DNA from: Polytrichum commune
Lineage: Eukaryota > Streptophyta > Polytrichopsida > Polytrichales > Polytrichaceae
Direction: 5' to 3'
Length of the DNA: 64,000 nucleotides
NCBI GenBank assembly: GCA_950295325.1
Contig: OX485805.1
Coordinates: 7,874,501 to 7,938,500 of the forward strand
Shown: positions 59,545 through 64,000 of the stretch, piece after piece
Layout of the letters: every line of letters starts with the position of its first letter
How positions within the stretch are numbered: the stretch's first letter is position 1
Made by a program: the position numbers and the translations under genes
Notes under the pieces: model-generated
Database searches by the model: none
What the model was told of the DNA's origin: nothing
What the model saw: only the letters and a program-made list of their open reading frames with translations

Positions 59545-60690
59545 TCTACTCTATATTTGATTGGTGTGTGGCTAGGTGAAAACCAAAGACCAAACATCAT
59601 AAAAGCCAAATGTCTAAAAGAGATTGGACTACGTCGTCAAATTTTATTAACTACTCCACACTCAATACTAAACAGTGACGTGATTGGCAAGACTTATGTG
59701 TTCAATTAAGCAATGAACAAACATGCATTTTTCAATAAGTATAACAAAAACAAGGGAGACCATATCTTCAATTAGATTTAAACCGGTATTTCATCGTAGA
59801 TTTGCTAATACAACACAAATCTTGATGTGTAAATTTAATTGGTAGAATTTGGAGAATGTGAAAAATGAACCAACCAACACCCACATGCCTTAAGTTGACC
59901 CTAAACCTACCTATTTGTCTCCTAAGCACCTCATAACCAAACCTAGTCCTAATGCTCTAAAGCTAAGGTTCTTATTTTATTTTATTTTTCCTTTCCGATT
60001 AGCCCACTCTCCTAGGATATTTAGCATGTGATTACCTAGCATTATGGGATGATAAGGGCCATTATAGATTAGAGCTTGAGGGCCCTTTCCCGTGATATAC
60101 AAATTATGTAATTGGTTGAGGAGTTAGAGATGGTCCAAGTTCACTTTACACAAGACTCTAAGGAACACAAGGAAATTCAAATGAATGAAAAATCTACTTA
60201 ACAACAAGTGGAGAATATTTCATGGTCCACCAAATAATGTGCTAGGCCCATCAAAAGGAGGTGGTTCTAATGCAAAATTGGGAGACCATGACAATCAATT
60301 TAATTGATGCTAAATGAATCTCAAGGGTCCTTAGAGTTTCATGGTCATGGCTCCAACATGGCTCTGACTTACTCCATGTGTAAAGCGGCCCTAAGCAAAG
60401 CCAAATTAAGGTTGTAGCCATTTATTCATAGTTTTGGGATCCCATATGAACACCTTATTTGATATCAAAAAGTCTTCTTCTTAAATGACCAAACATCTCC
60501 CCTCAATTATGAATGACTATTGAGCCTTTAGTACTTCAAAACATTTGAGCACTCAATGCAGTCTCTTTTAAACACATGCATGTTTTGTACTTGTTCTTAG
60601 ATCCATGTCTAATACAAACCTCTCAAATACGGGTGCTTTATTAAAAATAAGTACCTGAGCTAGGCATGCTTACCTTAACCCATACTATTT
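59545..60690. mobile_element. Family D foldback element interrupted by a Tourist-like MITE
   Basis: Left arm: TGATTGGTGTGTGGCTAGGT, AAAAGAGATTGGACTACGTC. The internal junction CCGATTAGCCCACTCTCCTA is at about 59997. The right arm after the MITE: AAATTAAGGTTGTAGCCATT, GACTATTGAGCC and GCAGTCTCTTTTAAACACAT, ending with ACAAACCTCTCAAATACGGG. The element at 60056-60391 splits the segment that is continuous in 61960-62330. Confidence 0.5.
60056..60391. mobile_element. Tourist-like MITE related to family A
   Basis: The left end is GGGCCATTATAGATTAGAGC and the right end is CATGTGTAAAGCGGCCC. TAA lies on both sides (60053-60055, 60392-60394). The interior has GGAGACCATGACAATC and CATGGTCATGGCTCC blocks like family A, but is shorter. 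Confidence 0.6.
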
Positions 60691-60733
60691 GTCTCTTGGG
60701 GTGCCATGTCCCAAATTTTCTTAATATAGATTA

Positions 60734-61026
60734 AAGGTGGGTTTGCACTAGGATCCAAGACCAAGGAAACCCCCAAACCAAACAATCTTATTGGTTGAGA
60801 GTGAAATCTTGGACCCAAGGAGTTTACACCAAGTTCCAAGTCAATTTTTTTTTAATGAATTGGCACTAATGTGGCACCACTCTCCTGCCAAATTTTGTTC
60901 ATGTCCTAGCCCAAGATAACTATCCTTTTGCTTTTGAGAAACTGGCCTTCAAGCTTGCCAAGGTCTCAAGGTCCATGAAGGGGTGTTTTGGAACACAAGT
61001 TTCTTAACCCTAATGTAAACCCACCC
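60734..61026. mobile_element. Tourist-like MITE, family C copy 2
   Basis: Ends are AAGGTGGGTTTGCACTAGGA and CCTAATGTAAACCCACCC, flanked by TTA (60731-60733, 61027-61029). Interior as in 21258-21577. Confidence 0.65.
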
Positions 61027-61081
61027 TTAGCCCATATTTGCTTCCCAAGGTGCCCTTTCATGATGCTTTGAAGGTAGGTTA

Positions 61082-61391
61082 AAAGTGGGTTTATTCTACA
61101 GTCAAAGACCAAAGGAATTCCACAATCAAGTAATCCCATTCGTTAGGAGTGAATTTTTAAACCGAAGGAATTTACACTAGGTCTGAGGTTAAAAGTATGA
61201 ATAATGGAGTGGCGCTTTAAAATGTGGCACCACTTTCCTGCCAAATCTTTTTGGTTCCAACTCAAGAAATTATGTCCTACTAGTTTGAGAAACCAACCTT
61301 TAAAAGCTTGGATCCAGTCTTGAGCTTGAAAGTTTGGTACATTACATGGGTCTTCTTGACCCCAAGCTTTTTTTGGACCTAAACTGTAAAC
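61082..61391. mobile_element. Tourist-like MITE, family C copy 3, decayed
   Basis: Starts AAAGTGGGTTTATTCTACAG after TTA, shares GGAATTTACACTAGG and CCACTTTCCTGCCAAAT with copy 2, and ends near CTGTAAACAT without a clean terminal repeat. Confidence 0.5.
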
Positions 61392-61959
61392 ATAAATGAA
61401 TATTTTCATGTGCACTAGAGTGCTTATTATAGAAATATGATATATATGCCAATTATCTCATTGGATGTGGATGACATCAATTAGATATGATTGAACCATA
61501 CCTAAAACAACCTTGTATGGGAATCATGAGTCCAAATATTTCCAAACCCATTGTGATCTGATTGTGCTACCCATCCAAGTCATGGCCGCCCCACCTTTTG
61601 AATGGGATAAAGTGCTTCTTGAATACTTAACATGTGATGTCCTTACCTAAAACCTCGTGATTGTGAGAATGTGGGACCATGCCAAGTGACATGCCACACT
61701 TGCTTATCATGCTTTTTATAAAGTTCTTTGAAGTTGTTAACTTGGCAAATCCATGGCCCCAACATATGTTCGACCCTATGCACACATATCTCGTTCACTA
61801 TGTGTTACATAGCGCACTTGTCGTGTGCGTAGAACATGTGGTTATGATATGCCTCCAATTGATTTCTTTTCTTTTCAAAAGCATGTAACATATGATAATA
61901 TGTGTCCATAATATGTCACAAACCAAAATAGGTGCACCGAAGGTAGATGGTCTTAAGTG
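61392..61959. other. No gene recognised
   Basis: AT-rich DNA with no long open frame of known type. Confidence 0.4.
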
Positions 61960-62700
61960 GTTACCTTTTCCGACTAGCCCACTTCTCCTCGGATACAAAA
62001 CACACAACTAGTACGAGATGGTTAGCAGTTCTAAGTCAAGGTTGTAGTCACTTTCCTTATGATTTTTGGAGTTCATATGAATATATCATTCATTATAAAG
62101 AGTGAAGCTTCTCGTCATCATTAAACGGTCATATAGATCTCCCCAATCATGTTGACTATCGATCCTAGAATGGTTATCATATTTTGAGCACACTCTCCAA
62201 TCTCTTTTAAACACATGTCTTTTTCAACACCGTTTTTGGAGCCACACCAAAGTGCATACCACTCAAATATAGGTGTTGATTAAGATGAGAAACCAAATTA
62301 GGCATGACTTCCTTACCTTGATGTGCACTTCCCATGTGCAAGTTGTTTGAGCCAAGGAAATTTAGGGTAAGGTAAGCGGACCTAATTGGGACTTCTTTAA
62401 ACTATTGCTTCTCTTAATCTCACACCTATAATTGACACCAAAAGACACGTGTTTGAAAGCAATTGGACTACGTGCTCTGAATTTTAGTCAACTATGATAT
62501 GCTCAATAAATCAATTGGGGGACAATGTGGTGGACCTATATGATCATTTAAGAAGCAGACTAATCTCTCATTTTGACAAAGAACAACTATTCATGTATAT
62601 GAGCTTTAAGAACTATGAGGAAAATAACTAGGCCTGTCATTTCGGATTGTTTTGACCATCTCTTACTAATGACATATTTAATATCCTAAGAGAAGTGAGT
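61960..62700. mobile_element. Family D foldback element, two arms
   Basis: Outer ends: GGTTACCTTTTCCGACTAGC at about 61959 and GAAGTGAGTTAGTCGGGGAA at about 62691 are imperfect inverted repeats. Inner blocks mirror each other: CTAGAATGGTTATCATATTT with the reversed counterpart in 62460-62520, and CAATCTCTTTTAAACACATG with GTGTTTGAAAGCAATTGGAC. The spacer is about 62330-62390. Confidence 0.55.
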
Positions 62701-63252
62701 TAGTCGGGGAAAAGTGTATGTTTTTAGACCCATTCACTCCATTGGCTCTATTGTGGTCACTTCCAACTACCACAAACATAAGTATCGGGTTGTCGAATCG
62801 ACTCAAGAACTTTGTCTCTCGTTTGGCTACCAAATGTGTACTACAAAGATTTGTGTTTTCGAGGTTTTAGAATTGGAATTGTATTGCAATAGCTATAAAG
62901 TCCAAAGTGAGATATTCAATTTCTTTAAGTGACCACATAGGACCATCTCCCAATGGTGTTCATTTTGATCCAAAGTTATAACTTACATGTAAGGATCCAC
63001 ATAGTCGAGTCTCATTGTAAACACATACTTTTATGGTGTTTGTACTTGATTACAAGCCGTGCTATATAGGTCCACTTGAATATAAGTGTACAATTATAAT
63101 GAGTGACCATCTAAGGTCCACATAAGATATGTGGCCTTGTCACGGCCACTTCCAACTTCACAAACGTTGATGATCATTGGATTGGATCATTTGGTTAGCA
63201 ATCACGGATCACAAAAGATGTGTTGATCAAAAATTAGAAATGAGTTGCAAAA
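62701..63252. other. No gene recognised
   Basis: AT-rich DNA that includes a family E fragment near 63180-63240 (GGTTAGCAATCACGGATCAC). It may be the 5' flank or decayed ORF1 side of the LINE that follows. Confidence 0.35.
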
Positions 63253-64000
63253 ATGATCAAAGGTCATACTGAAGATTCTCATTTGAAAATAAAGAAAAAC
63301 ATTCATACACTATGGAAAAGCGATAATGTCTGGTCCCTTGAAGCTAGCCCAAGCAACGAAGTCGAAAATAGGCAAATTGGGGCAGGGAGAGGAGGTATTG
63401 CTTTATGCTTCCACCCTAGAATACAAGCTTTGATCCTTGATAAAGGATCTTTGGCTAGTAATAGGGTCCAATGGATTAGATTCAAAAGACTAGAAGGCGG
63501 ATATCTTGGCATCCTTAATGTTTTATGCATCTAACATGGCTGGTGAAAGATGCGCCACGTGGAATGAGATCATTTCTTCTAACAGATTGTAGATGGATCA
63601 TGACAGGGGATTTTTACATGGTTGAGAGCCCATTGGATAGGTCCACATCATCATGTAATCGGCTCATGGGGGTAAAGGAGGAATTGGCATGGGTGGACCT
63701 TAAAAACAAATATAATATCAAGGACTACTTTAGCATGAATGACGGCCCTCTATACTCATGGGACAACCTTAGGGAAGATGGCATTAGTCATGGCTAGACT
63801 AGATATATTTTACTCCTTCTCAACTTCAGTGCAAAATCCATCTTCTCATATTACACATTACAAGATTATGGGTGATTCTAACTTCTCTGACCACCATCCG
63901 GTCTCCTTTCAAATCAACCTTAGTAACAATGTCCAAAGAGGTTCCTCATGGAAAGCCAACGTGAGATTCTTTCAAGAGGCCAAGGAACCAATTGAAACAT
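63253..64000 (+). mobile_element. L1-type LINE, endonuclease domain, frameshifted, runs off the window
   Basis: An AP-endonuclease-type (EEP) domain is split over frames. First frame: WSLEASPSNEVENRQIG then GGIALCFHP and GGYLGILNV. A shift then gives MAGERCATWNEIIS; another gives WIMTGDFYMVESPLDRS (the family's GDFN with Asn changed to Tyr), up to YSWDNLREDG. From 63790 a further shift gives ARLDIFYSFSTS and the catalytic-type SDHHPV. At least three frameshifts or stops lie inside 750 bases, so this copy is dead. The reverse transcriptase would start beyond the right edge. Confidence 0.75.

Overview
Nuclear DNA of a land plant. The evidence is spliced genes with GT-AG introns and four plant-type proteins: a trihelix GT-3-type transcription factor, a GH17 glucanase with a CBM43 domain, a P1B copper ATPase and the tail of RNase H2 subunit B. 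Large intergenic spaces are full of MITEs, a SINE, a LINE and microsatellites. I cannot name the species. The low gene density, long leaders and introns, and the form of the trihelix protein would suit a seed-free plant or other non-flowering lineage, but that is inference.

Layout. 1-1 kb: last exons of RNase H2 subunit B (+). 1.4-1.9 kb: a broken coding-like stretch. 2.6-3.2 kb: a tandem array of ~150 bp units related to the end of a pogo-type MITE found whole at 15.3-16.1 kb. 5.5-9.4 kb: secreted GH17 beta-1,3-glucanase with a C-terminal CBM43 (-), three coding exons, with tandem repeats in both introns. 10.6-40 kb: a gene-poor repeat zone with several non-autonomous DNA transposon families, many with readable terminal inverted repeats and target-site duplications, plus a SINE with a perfect 14-bp target-site duplication. 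40.9-42.7 kb: complete trihelix GT-3-like gene (+). 46.1-53.5 kb: complete Cu+-transporting P1B-ATPase of 994 residues (-), eight coding exons, with four ~240 bp tandem repeats upstream. 56.3-57.5 kb: a 1.2 kb near-palindrome. 59.5-62.7 kb: more foldback and Tourist-like elements. 63.25 kb to the right edge: endonuclease domain of a decayed L1-type LINE (+).

The four genes have unrelated roles (ribonucleotide removal from DNA, cell-wall or callose glucan hydrolysis, light- or stress-type transcription control, copper export), so nothing suggests a cluster. The most interesting content is the repeat architecture: MITE families with related TTTACACC or CACTTCACAC ends that insert at T-N-A, sit back to back sharing one target site, nest in each other and in larger foldback elements, and interrupt an older coding-like sequence in frame.
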